NCBI GenBank assembly: GCA_000155715.1
Contig: DS990603.1
Span: 1-64,000 of the forward strand
Reading direction: 5' to 3'
DNA: 64,000 nucleotides
Source of the DNA: a gamma proteobacterium HTCC5015
GTDB taxonomy: Bacteria; Pseudomonadota; Gammaproteobacteria; HTCC5015
Shown: positions 57,133 through 64,000 of the stretch, piece after piece
Layout: each line of letters starts with the position of its first letter
Position numbering within the stretch: position 1 is the first letter of the stretch
Notes under the pieces: model-generated
What the model was told of the DNA's origin: nothing
The model's database searches: none
Seen by the model: the letters and a program-made list of their open reading frames with translations, nothing else
Made by a program: the position numbers and the translations under genes

Positions 57133-57828
57133 TTAAACACCGTGGGCCTCCACAACGCGGAACAGGCGTTTTATCTCACCAAAGGGCGCGAGATCGATGC
57201 GCACTTCCAGCGCTCGCGGCAAACCGGCGGCGGTTTGGTTTAAAGGTGGCCAGTCCTCTTGCCACTGGCGGTCCATGTCGAGATAGCGCACCTCAAAAGC
57301 GCGCACGCGTTGCAGCAGGCGGCGCTCGCGATCGGGTTCACGGCTGGCACTGTCGGGCGGGCGCCAGTAGACGCGGTAGAGATCAAACAGCGCTTCGCCC
57401 TCCTCGCTCTCTTCCTCGCTGGGCCTTAAGTGATATTCAACCCGCGCGGTGTTAGACAGCGGCAAACCCGCCGGATTGGGCCAGCCGCCTCGGGTCAGCC
57501 CCAGCGCCACTTCCATACCCTGCGACTCGTTGCGCAGGGCGGGATGCTCCGCGCCGTAGGCATCGCGAGCTGTGCGGTCGATAATTTGGCTAATGTCTTG
57601 TTCCAGCAAAACAAAGCTGCGCTGTAAATCCGTTAAGCGCTCGCCGTAATCGCTGACCTTTTCACGGGATTGAGTGGCTTCGCCAATCACACCAAAAACG
57701 ATCAAATACAACACCGCAATCACCGCAATGGCGACGAGGATTTCAATCAAAGTAAAACCGTTTTGAGGCCTTTTACAGTGCTTTGTGGCGACGGCTTCAG
57801 TGCCTAGTAAGATATTGGGGAGCCGCAC
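57133..57828 (-). CDS. gspJ: type II secretion minor pseudopilin GspJ
   Basis: The 231-residue protein has the prepilin signal NGFTLIEILVAIAVIAVLYL with Glu5, after a leader of 24 residues if the GTG at 57828 is used; the leader is longer than usual. The globular part has FVLLEQDISQIIDRTARDAYG, typical of GspJ. Its start overlaps the gspI stop by one base. Confidence 0.92.
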   Translation of the reverse strand: MRLPNILLGTEAVATKHCKRPQNGFTLIEILVAIAVIAVLYLIVFGVIGEATQSREKVSDYGERLTDLQRSFVLLEQDISQIIDRTARDAYGAEHPALRNESQGMEVALGLTRGGWPNPAGLPLSNTARVEYHLRPSEEESEEGEALFDLYRVYWRPPDSASREPDRERRLLQRVRAFEVRYLDMDRQWQEDWPPLNQTAAGLPRALEVRIDLAPFGEIKRLFRVVEAHGV

Positions 57829-58313
57829 TAGGTGAGCCCTCCTCGATTAAACGGCGAGTTGTTTTGTGAGGCTTCGCCGTCTTTTTGACGAATTTGGATG
57901 GCCTCGCTGGCGAAGGTCGTCAGCTTTGCCAGCGGTGCGCTGTCGTCATCGATATCTCGAGAGGCCGACCGCGATCCCTCCAGACCTAGGCGATACACGG
58001 AAATATCCACTCGACGCACCAGTGGATTGGGCGTTTCTGTGACCTCTCGCACCCAGCGCCACTCCAAGCCACCGAGGGTCTCGTCGCCCTCTTGCTTGCC
58101 TTTGGCGGGAAAGTTTGTGGTTAGCCACATTTGATTCACCGCGTTGCTGGCGACCCACTGGGCAAACAGCTTTTCACGCAAGTGCGCCGTATTTTTCGTG
58201 GTTTGACCCAGCGCAGTAACCAATGCCACCAGAGCAATCGCGGCAATGGCCATGGCCACGACCACCTCCACTAAAGTAAAGCCGCGCTGTTTCACAACTC
58301 GCGCTCCCGCCAT
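57828..58313 (-). CDS. gspI: type II secretion minor pseudopilin GspI
   Basis: The 161-residue protein has an 11-residue leader (MAGARVVKQRG) and FTLVEVVVAMAIAAIALVAL, then the GspI-type WVASNAVNQMWL segment. It overlaps the end of gspH by 22 nt. Confidence 0.93.
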   Translation of the reverse strand: MAGARVVKQRGFTLVEVVVAMAIAAIALVALVTALGQTTKNTAHLREKLFAQWVASNAVNQMWLTTNFPAKGKQEGDETLGGLEWRWVREVTETPNPLVRRVDISVYRLGLEGSRSASRDIDDDSAPLAKLTTFASEAIQIRQKDGEASQNNSPFNRGGLT

Positions 58314-58942
58314 TCCAGCTCGCCTTTGTTGTTTACTTCCAGTAAATAGCTCGGCGCGTCACGACCCGCTTGCGCCTTGCTGATCTCGATGCGAAACGAG
58401 GGATAGATTTCGCCGTCTGGCGTAATAAACAAATTGGGTTTCACGCGCTCAATGGATTCATCCAAAATATCCAACGAGGGCTCTTCCACCGTGACCGCCG
58501 CCCCATCGACACTGAGTTCCAGCTCCACGCCATCGGGTAACTCGCGCTCTTTTAAAAAGTCGTCTCCCTCGATCAACATCCAGCGCTTTTCGGTTTGAAG
58601 TTGCGCCACTTGCTGGCTATTACCCTGCGGCAAAAAGGGGTTGGTCGCCGTCAAACTGTCTTCTTCGTTTTCTATCGGCACTTCTTCAAGCCGATAGAAA
58701 GCGTAGCCCGCTTCATTGAATTTCAAACCGAGGGAGCGATTAAACAACACCGCCTCTTCCGAGGCGATGTGTAACAAGGCATTCAAACGGCGCACTTCTT
58801 CCTTGGTCGGGCGATCGCCCAAGCCGCCCGACACGCTCAAAACGGCCAAGGTCGCCATAATGGCGACAATCACCATCACCACCAACAATTCGATCAGCGT
58901 AAAGCCCGAACTGCGGTGGTGTTTTGTGCCGTGCCGCCAAAT
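58292..58942 (-). CDS. gspH: type II secretion minor pseudopilin GspH, probably with an ATT start
   Basis: The prepilin motif GFTLIELLVVMVIVAIMATL is encoded upstream of the first ordinary start codon (TTG at 58888, which lies inside the motif). Between the previous in-frame stop (near 58978) and GFTLIE there is no ATG, GTG or TTG. An ATT at 58942 has GGGAG eight bases before it, overlapping the gspG stop, and gives a 13-residue leader (MWRHGTKHHRSSG). I take it as the start, giving 216 residues. A rare ATT start or a G-to-T change of an ATG are the two explanations. The rest (LNALLHIASEEAVLFNRSLGLKF, partly quoted) is typical GspH. Confidence 0.85.
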   Translation of the reverse strand: MWRHGTKHHRSSGFTLIELLVVMVIVAIMATLAVLSVSGGLGDRPTKEEVRRLNALLHIASEEAVLFNRSLGLKFNEAGYAFYRLEEVPIENEEDSLTATNPFLPQGNSQQVAQLQTEKRWMLIEGDDFLKERELPDGVELELSVDGAAVTVEEPSLDILDESIERVKPNLFITPDGEIYPSFRIEISKAQAGRDAPSYLLEVNNKGELEWREREL

Positions 58943-58947
58943 AGCGC

Positions 58948-59385
58948 TTACTCCCAGCTCGTAATATCGGCATTTTCACCGTCGCCACCGGGGCGGCCGT
59001 CTTTACCCAGTGAGTAAAGGTCGTACTCGCCGTGCTCGCCGGGGCTGATGTACTGGTATTCGCGCTCCCAGGGGTCCATGGGTACTTTATCCAAAAATTG
59101 CTCCCAGCTACGCGGCTCGGGGCCAACGGTGGGCTTAGACACCAGTGCTCTCAAGCCTTGGTCGGTCGTGGGGTAGTCAAAGTTGTTGAGCTTGTAGAGA
59201 TCCAGCGCCGAACTGATCGCGGCGATGTCGTTCTGTGCTTTAGTGCGGCGCGCCTCATCGACTTTGCCAAAGAACTTGGGGGCGACGAAGCTGGCCATAA
59301 TACCCAAAATCACGATCACCACCATGATTTCAATCAGAGTAAAACCGCCTTGGTGTCGAGTGTTTAAACGCTGTGCAACTGCCAT
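58948..59385 (-). CDS. gspG: type II secretion major pseudopilin GspG
   Basis: The 145-residue protein has a 14-residue leader, GFTLIEIMVVIVILGIMASFV with Glu5, and the GspG core (KVDEARRTKAQNDIAAISSALDLYKLNNFDYPTTDQGL, partly quoted; PMDPWEREY and YDLYSLGKDGRPGGDGENADI with the calcium-site loop). It is the major subunit of the pseudopilus. It is the first gene of a gspG-N run that must have its own promoter, since the plus-strand rrtA separates it from gspF. Confidence 0.96.
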   Translation of the reverse strand: MAVAQRLNTRHQGGFTLIEIMVVIVILGIMASFVAPKFFGKVDEARRTKAQNDIAAISSALDLYKLNNFDYPTTDQGLRALVSKPTVGPEPRSWEQFLDKVPMDPWEREYQYISPGEHGEYDLYSLGKDGRPGGDGENADITSWE

Positions 59386-59459
59386 AATCTTCTCCTGTGG
59401 AATACGCGCAAATCTTGTATGCTTAAAACCGTTTTAATCGCTGCTTGGACACCGCTTTG

Positions 59460-60089
59460 ATGCCCGCGCCTCGTTCTTTGTTCCCGCGCCTCAGTGGCGC
59501 CGTTGTGCAATTTGTACAGCGCTACTATTTAGCGCTGCTGCTGTTTGTCGTCTGCGCCATCAGCCAGCTAGAACCACTCGCGGGCTGGATGCGCTACGAC
59601 CGCGCCCTAATTGTTCAAGGCGAGTACTGGCGCTGGCTGACCGCCAACTTCACTCACCTAGGCTGGAGCCACTACGCCATGAACATGGGCGCCCTCGGCC
59701 TGATGTGGCTGATGTTCTCCCGCCGCTTCAACAGCGGAGAGTGGCTGTTCATCATCGCGCTCGCCTCACTGGCCGTGAGCGCGGGCGTGCAAACCCTACT
59801 GCCCCATATGCACTGGTATGTCGGCCTATCGGGCACCTTGCACGGCATTTTGCTCGCCGGCTGCTGGCGCGAGTGGCGATACGACCGCCTCTTCTCGGCC
59901 AGCGTCGCCGCGCTGTGTGCGTTCAAGCTCGCCTACGAACTTCTCATCGGCCCCATGCCCGGCTCAGAGGCCACGGCGGGCGGCCATGTGATTGTCGAAG
60001 CCCACGCCTTTGGCGCCATTGGCGGCCTCGCCGCCGCCCTGCTGTTAGAGCTGTCGCCGCCGTGGCGACGCGCTCGCTTCAACGATTAG
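59460..60089 (+). CDS. rrtA: rhombosortase (rhomboid-family intramembrane protease RrtA)
   Basis: The 209-residue protein has about six hydrophobic helices and the rhombosortase landmarks: GEYWRWLTANFTHLGWSHYAMNM (partly quoted), GLSGTLHG with the catalytic Ser, and VIVEAHAFGAIGG with the catalytic His. Rhombosortases process proteins bearing a C-terminal GlyGly-CTERM tail, often type II secretion substrates (family knowledge). No GlyGly-CTERM tail is seen on proteins in this window. It lies on the plus strand between gspF and gspG, splitting the gsp genes. The frame opens at TTG 59445; I prefer ATG 59460. Confidence 0.88.
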   Translation: MPAPRSLFPRLSGAVVQFVQRYYLALLLFVVCAISQLEPLAGWMRYDRALIVQGEYWRWLTANFTHLGWSHYAMNMGALGLMWLMFSRRFNSGEWLFIIALASLAVSAGVQTLLPHMHWYVGLSGTLHGILLAGCWREWRYDRLFSASVAALCAFKLAYELLIGPMPGSEATAGGHVIVEAHAFGAIGGLAAALLLELSPPWRRARFND

Positions 60090-60097
60090 CCCTGACC

Positions 60098-61321
60098 CTA
60101 TTGGCTAATTAAATCCGTCATATCAAAGATGGGCAACAAAATACCCATCATGATCATCATCACGATGCCACCGAGAAAGACAATCACCAAGGGCTGTGAC
60201 ACCGCCATCATGGCCGAGGTTTTGGATTGCACTTCCATTTCTTGATACTCGGCGGCACTGATCAGCATTTCGTCGAGTGCACCGCTGTCCTCACCCGAGG
60301 AAATCAAATGCAGCATCATGCCGGGAAACTGCCCAGTTTTTTGTAGCGACTCCGCCACGCCCGAGCCCTCTTTCACCCGCACCGCCGCGGCTTCGATAGC
60401 GCGGCGCATGGGAATATTCGACACCACATCGCAAGCGATGCGCATGGCTTCGAGCACGGGCACGCTGCTGCCCGTCAAAATGCCCAGCGTGCGTGCAAAC
60501 GCACCCGCGTTGCGCCCGCGCACCAGCGCACCCAGCATCGGCAGGCGCAGTAAAAAGCCGTGGTACACCGCGCGACGTCCCTCATTAGCCATATACCAGC
60601 GCCAGGCAAACACCGCCGCCACGCACAGCAAAATAATCAACCACCAGTAGCCTTTCACACCATCGCTCAAACCGATAATCATCACGGTGAGCAGCGGTAA
60701 CTCGGCATCACTGGAGGCAAACACACTGGTGATTTGCGGCACGACCCACACCAGCAGTAGCGACAAAATCAAAACGGACATGACCACGACAACAATCGGA
60801 TACATCAAGCTCTCAAAGAGCTTTTTAGACATTTCGTGGCGACGCTCGGCGTAGTCAGCCAAACGCATTAACACCGTATCGAGATGCCCCGAGGCCTCCC
60901 CGGAGGCAATGGTCGAGCGGTAAATTTCGGGAAATACATTGGGGTAGGCAGAAAAGGCCTGTGCCAGCGATTGCCCCTCCAGCACTTTGCCGCGAATCGC
61001 CACCAACAGCGATTTCACATGATCTTTCTCGGTTTGTTGACTGACCGAGAACAGAGCCTTTTCAATCGGCTGCCCCGACTTCACCAGTGTCGCCAACTGC
61101 CGCGTGACCAGGGTGAGATCCGTGGCGCTCAAGCGCTTTTGACCGCCGCTGAGGCGCATGCCACTCAATGCCGAGGCGTGCGCTTTGGCCTCGTTGACCG
61201 AGAGCGGCGTTAACACTTTGGCTTTCAGCTGTTGGCGCACTTGGCGCGCGCTATCTCCTTCCAGCACGCCCTTAACGGTTTTGCCTCGACTGTCTAACGC
61301 GGTGTATTCAAAAGCGGCCAC
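60098..61321 (-). CDS. gspF: type II secretion inner-membrane platform protein GspF
   Basis: The 407-residue protein starts MAAFEYTALDSRGKTVKGVLEGDSARQVR, has two homologous GspF domains (about 70-195 and 270-395; LAQAFSAYPNVFPEIYRSTIASGEASGHLD, partly quoted) and three transmembrane helices. It starts 2 nt after gspE and ends convergent with rrtA. Confidence 0.96.
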   Translation of the reverse strand: MAAFEYTALDSRGKTVKGVLEGDSARQVRQQLKAKVLTPLSVNEAKAHASALSGMRLSGGQKRLSATDLTLVTRQLATLVKSGQPIEKALFSVSQQTEKDHVKSLLVAIRGKVLEGQSLAQAFSAYPNVFPEIYRSTIASGEASGHLDTVLMRLADYAERRHEMSKKLFESLMYPIVVVVMSVLILSLLLVWVVPQITSVFASSDAELPLLTVMIIGLSDGVKGYWWLIILLCVAAVFAWRWYMANEGRRAVYHGFLLRLPMLGALVRGRNAGAFARTLGILTGSSVPVLEAMRIACDVVSNIPMRRAIEAAAVRVKEGSGVAESLQKTGQFPGMMLHLISSGEDSGALDEMLISAAEYQEMEVQSKTSAMMAVSQPLVIVFLGGIVMMIMMGILLPIFDMTDLISQ

Positions 61322-61323
61322 GC

Positions 61324-62862
61324 TTACACCTCCTGTGTGACGCGCAGCACTTCGTCAAGTGTGGTTTTGCCCTCGAGCACCAGCTTGCGTCCATCGCTGT
61401 GAATACTGGGCGTGAGCTTGCGCGCCTCGCGTTCAATTTCACTCTCGCTGGCGCCATCGTGAATCATATCGCGCACCGCTTCGTTAATTTCGATCAACTC
61501 GTAGATACCACGGCGCCCCACATAACCCGAGTGGTTGCAGCGATCACAGCCTACGTGCGTATAAATCGTGGCCTTTTCTGCGCTGGGCATGCGCAGCAAT
61601 TCTAGCTCACCCTCGGTGGCCTCGTGGGGCGCACAGCACTCGGGACACAACACGCGTACGAGGCGCTGGGCCAATACGCCGATAATCGACGACGACAGCA
61701 GGAATGGCTCGACGCCCATGTCCCGCAAGCGCGTCACCGCGCCGACGGCGGTGTTGGTGTGCAAGGTAGAGAGCACTAAGTGCCCGGTTAAAGAGGCCTG
61801 CACGGCGATCTCGGCCGTCTCTAAGTCGCGGATCTCACCGACCATCACCACATCGGGGTCTTGGCGCAATATAGCGCGCAAGCCGCGGGCAAAAGTCATA
61901 TCGACCTTGGTGTTGACCTGCGTTTGGCCGATGCCATCGAGGTAGTACTCGATAGGATCTTCCACGGTGAGAATATTGCGCACCGAGCTGTTCAAGGCGC
62001 TCAGTGCCGAGTACAAGGTGGTCGTTTTACCCGAACCCGTGGGGCCCGTCACCAGCAAAATGCCGTGGGGCATCTGAATCAATCGGCGAAAGCGCTGTAG
62101 CACGTTGGGATCCATGCCGATCTCATCCAGATCGAGCTGCCCCGCTTGCTTATCCAAAATCCGCATCACGACGCGCTCGCCGTGGCCCGAGGGCAGCGTC
62201 GACACACGCACATCCACATTGCGCCCCGCTACCCGCAGCGAGATGCGGCCATCTTGCGGCACGCGCTTTTCAGCGATGTCCATATCCGACATCACCTTGA
62301 TGCGCGAAATGACTAGAGCGGCGATAGAGCGCGGCGGCGTCAGCACTTTTCGGAGTACGCCATCGACGCGCATACGCACCACGAGTTCTCGCTCAAAGGG
62401 CTCGATGTGAATATCGGAGGCGCCCGATTTAATGGCCTCGGTCAAAATGGCGTTGATCAAACGAATAATGGGCGCGTCGTCCTGAGACTCCAACAAATCT
62501 TCGGGCTCGGGCATGGAGCTGGCGACTTGGGAGAGATCGAGCGTGTCGCCCAAATCGTCCATCACCTCGCTGGCATTGTTATTGGCCTGCTCGTATTGAG
62601 CGGCGAGCTGGGCATCGAACAGCGAGGTTTCCAACTCTTCGTAGGATTCAATTCGATCGTAGCGACGGCGCAACTCCGCCAAAGCAGTCAGCCCCGCATC
62701 GGCGCGGTAGACCACATGGACACCGTGATCCTCATCCACGCGCACCAGCACACCTTGCGCTTTGGCGTAGGCGTAGGGCAGTGGCCTAGGCCGAGCGAGC
62801 AGCGCCTCTTCGCCTGCCAGCGCTTCGCTTACGTTTGGATTGTGGGCCTGATCACTGGCCAT
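61324..62862 (-). CDS. gspE: type II secretion ATPase GspE
   Basis: The 512-residue ATPase has the N1/N2 domains, Walker A GPTGSGKTTTLYSAL (about 272), the Asp box LTVEDPIEY, Walker B VMVGEIRDLETAEIA, the His box LSTLHTN and the zinc motif VLCPEC...CDRCNHSG near 406. It powers pseudopilus assembly. The frame opens much further up, but homologues and the ATG at 62862 (overlapping the gspD end by 11 nt) set the start. Confidence 0.97.
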   Translation of the reverse strand: MASDQAHNPNVSEALAGEEALLARPRPLPYAYAKAQGVLVRVDEDHGVHVVYRADAGLTALAELRRRYDRIESYEELETSLFDAQLAAQYEQANNNASEVMDDLGDTLDLSQVASSMPEPEDLLESQDDAPIIRLINAILTEAIKSGASDIHIEPFERELVVRMRVDGVLRKVLTPPRSIAALVISRIKVMSDMDIAEKRVPQDGRISLRVAGRNVDVRVSTLPSGHGERVVMRILDKQAGQLDLDEIGMDPNVLQRFRRLIQMPHGILLVTGPTGSGKTTTLYSALSALNSSVRNILTVEDPIEYYLDGIGQTQVNTKVDMTFARGLRAILRQDPDVVMVGEIRDLETAEIAVQASLTGHLVLSTLHTNTAVGAVTRLRDMGVEPFLLSSSIIGVLAQRLVRVLCPECCAPHEATEGELELLRMPSAEKATIYTHVGCDRCNHSGYVGRRGIYELIEINEAVRDMIHDGASESEIEREARKLTPSIHSDGRKLVLEGKTTLDEVLRVTQEV

Positions 62863-64000
62863 CCGCCGCGGCCTCCTGGCTTGTTTCGCTCTCTTGCGCT
62901 TCGCCGGAAATACGCTTGACTTCGCCTTGGTTCGAGCGCTTGCCGAGCGCCTCGCCATCGACGACCGAGCTGTCGTACACCGCAATGGGCGGCAGCGCGG
63001 CCGTGCTGACATTAAAAATGGGTTTGATGTCTCCCGCCTCGCGCTGGCGACCACGCATGAACTGGTATTTCTCTTGGCTGGTGGCATCCGCCGACAGGCG
63101 ATCGCGCAGGATTTTGGGGTGTAAAAACACCATTAGATTGCGCTTGTCGTTGCTGTTGGTGCGGTACTGAAACAAACGGCCCAGCAGCGGAATATCCCCT
63201 AACAAGGGCACCTTAAACAAAGATTTTCGAGTTTGATCGTCGATCAAGCCACCCAATACCAGCATTTGGCCATCTTCGATCATCACACTGGTTTTAATTT
63301 CACGCTTGTTGGTGATCAGCTGGCCCGAAGCCACGCTAGACTCCACCACGCTAGAGGCCTCTTGCTCAATATCGAGACGAATCACATCGCCCTCGTTAAT
63401 TTGCGGTGTGATTTTTAAAGTCACCCCCACATCTTGCCGTTCCACGGTTTGGAAAGGGTTGTTGGCACCCGAGCTGGCCGTCGTGTAGGAGCCCGTGACA
63501 AAGGGCACATTTTGCCCCACCACAATCTCGGCCTCTTCGTTATCGAGGGTGACGATACTCGGCGTCGACAGCAGGTTAGCTTCGGTATCGCTGGCCACAG
63601 CGCGCAGAATGCCAGCAAACACATTGCCGCTGTTGTCGCGGTCACCAAAACCAACCGTAAACCCGTTGGGCACCGACGCCCCACTGCCGTCTCCCGTTGA
63701 CGCCGCCGCAATGCCGTTAATTACATCGCCGCCTCCGCCGAGCAGCGCGCCGCCCACAGGATTGGTTTCGTTGTCAAAACCGTTTTCATTGGCGAACAAG
63801 TAGCTAAACCCCAGCTCGCGCGCGGCGGTATCGGAGACCTCGACAATAATCGCCTCGACATGCACTTGGGCGCGGCGAATATCCAACTGGCGCACCACCG
63901 ATTCGATATTCCGTAGGGCGTCGGGAGCGGCTGTAATAATCAGTGAGTTAGTACCGGGATCGGCTTGAATGTCGACCTCTTTATCCGATGAAACCGTCGC
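62852..64000 (-). CDS. gspD: type II secretion outer-membrane secretin GspD (5' end outside the window)
   Basis: The visible 382 C-terminal residues are open to the window edge. They begin in an N-domain (QADPGTNSLIITAAPDALRNIESVVRQLD, partly quoted; RAQVHVEAIIVEV) and continue with the secretin channel (LSTPSIVTLDNEEAEIVVGQNVPFVTG, VGVTLKITPQINEGDVIRLDIEQE, partly quoted; MLVLGGLIDDQ; VPLLGDIPLLGRLFQYR). After the channel comes a C-terminal extension (about 330-382) rich in Glu/Ser. It is the first visible gene of gspD-E-F; gspC would lie to the right. Confidence 0.95.
   Translation of the reverse strand, partial: ATVSSDKEVDIQADPGTNSLIITAAPDALRNIESVVRQLDIRRAQVHVEAIIVEVSDTAARELGFSYLFANENGFDNETNPVGGALLGGGGDVINGIAAASTGDGSGASVPNGFTVGFGDRDNSGNVFAGILRAVASDTEANLLSTPSIVTLDNEEAEIVVGQNVPFVTGSYTTASSGANNPFQTVERQDVGVTLKITPQINEGDVIRLDIEQEASSVVESSVASGQLITNKREIKTSVMIEDGQMLVLGGLIDDQTRKSLFKVPLLGDIPLLGRLFQYRTNSNDKRNLMVFLHPKILRDRLSADATSQEKYQFMRGRQREAGDIKPIFNVSTAALPPIAVYDSSVVDGEALGKRSNQGEVKRISGEAQESETSQEAAADGQ

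Overview
The window reads as chromosome of a Gram-negative gammaproteobacterium, probably a marine-type member of the Cellvibrionales/Pseudomonadales neighbourhood. The basis is the gene orders pyrG-kdsA-eno-ftsB-ispD-ispF and pncC-recA-recX-alaS-lysC-csrA-tRNA-Ser, a type II secretion operon, family I lipases with a Lif foldase, and Pseudomonas-like GTAG REP repeats. This placement is inference from gene content; no 16S rRNA gene is present.

Layout. 1-3704: a small basic ORF, then on the minus strand a type I methyltransferase (hsdM, hsdS) followed by a TIR-domain gene, with no hsdR in the window. 4116-13900 (minus): a long run of housekeeping genes (pyrG, kdsA, eno, ftsB, ispD, ispF, nagZ, a MscS channel, hpt, a methylthioinosine phosphorylase, a DUF454 protein and a glutathione peroxidase). 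14127-14852: a lone GT25 glycosyltransferase. 14853-15369: REP-like repeats and tRNA-Ser(GCU) with a duplicated 3' end. 15503-22294 (minus): csrA, lysC, alaS, recX, recA, a small periplasmic coiled-coil protein, pncC.

22471-37954 is the most unusual part: a five-gene minus-strand cluster (a TPR-secretin lipoprotein, a tectonin-propeller protein, a small Cys-rich protein, a 2032-residue Cys-rich/ricin-lectin/tectonin giant and a lipoprotein), followed by a hybrid histidine kinase and a NarL/LuxR-type response regulator. Three 18-bp palindromes of the form ATCRCCCNNNNGGGYGAT lie upstream of the secretin/kinase pair, the giant gene and the regulator gene. In front of the secretin and the giant gene, a -10-like hexamer starts exactly 21 nt after the palindrome. 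I read this as one two-component-controlled export/surface system inserted between pncC-recA and mutS. The kinase appears frameshifted just before its receiver domain.

38215-48160 (plus): mutS, then a MoxR-Bat operon (MoxR ATPase, DUF58, DUF4381, two von Willebrand proteins, BatD). 48161-53765: tandem and dispersed palindromic repeats around a lipase system, consisting of a Lif foldase, two divergent lipases and the remnant of a third. 53766-64000 (minus): type II secretion genes gspN,M,L,K,J,I,H,G and F,E,D (gspD runs off the edge), split by a plus-strand rhombosortase gene. The lipases, Lif and Gsp genes plausibly form one secretion pathway: Lif folds the lipases in the periplasm and the Gsp machine exports them.
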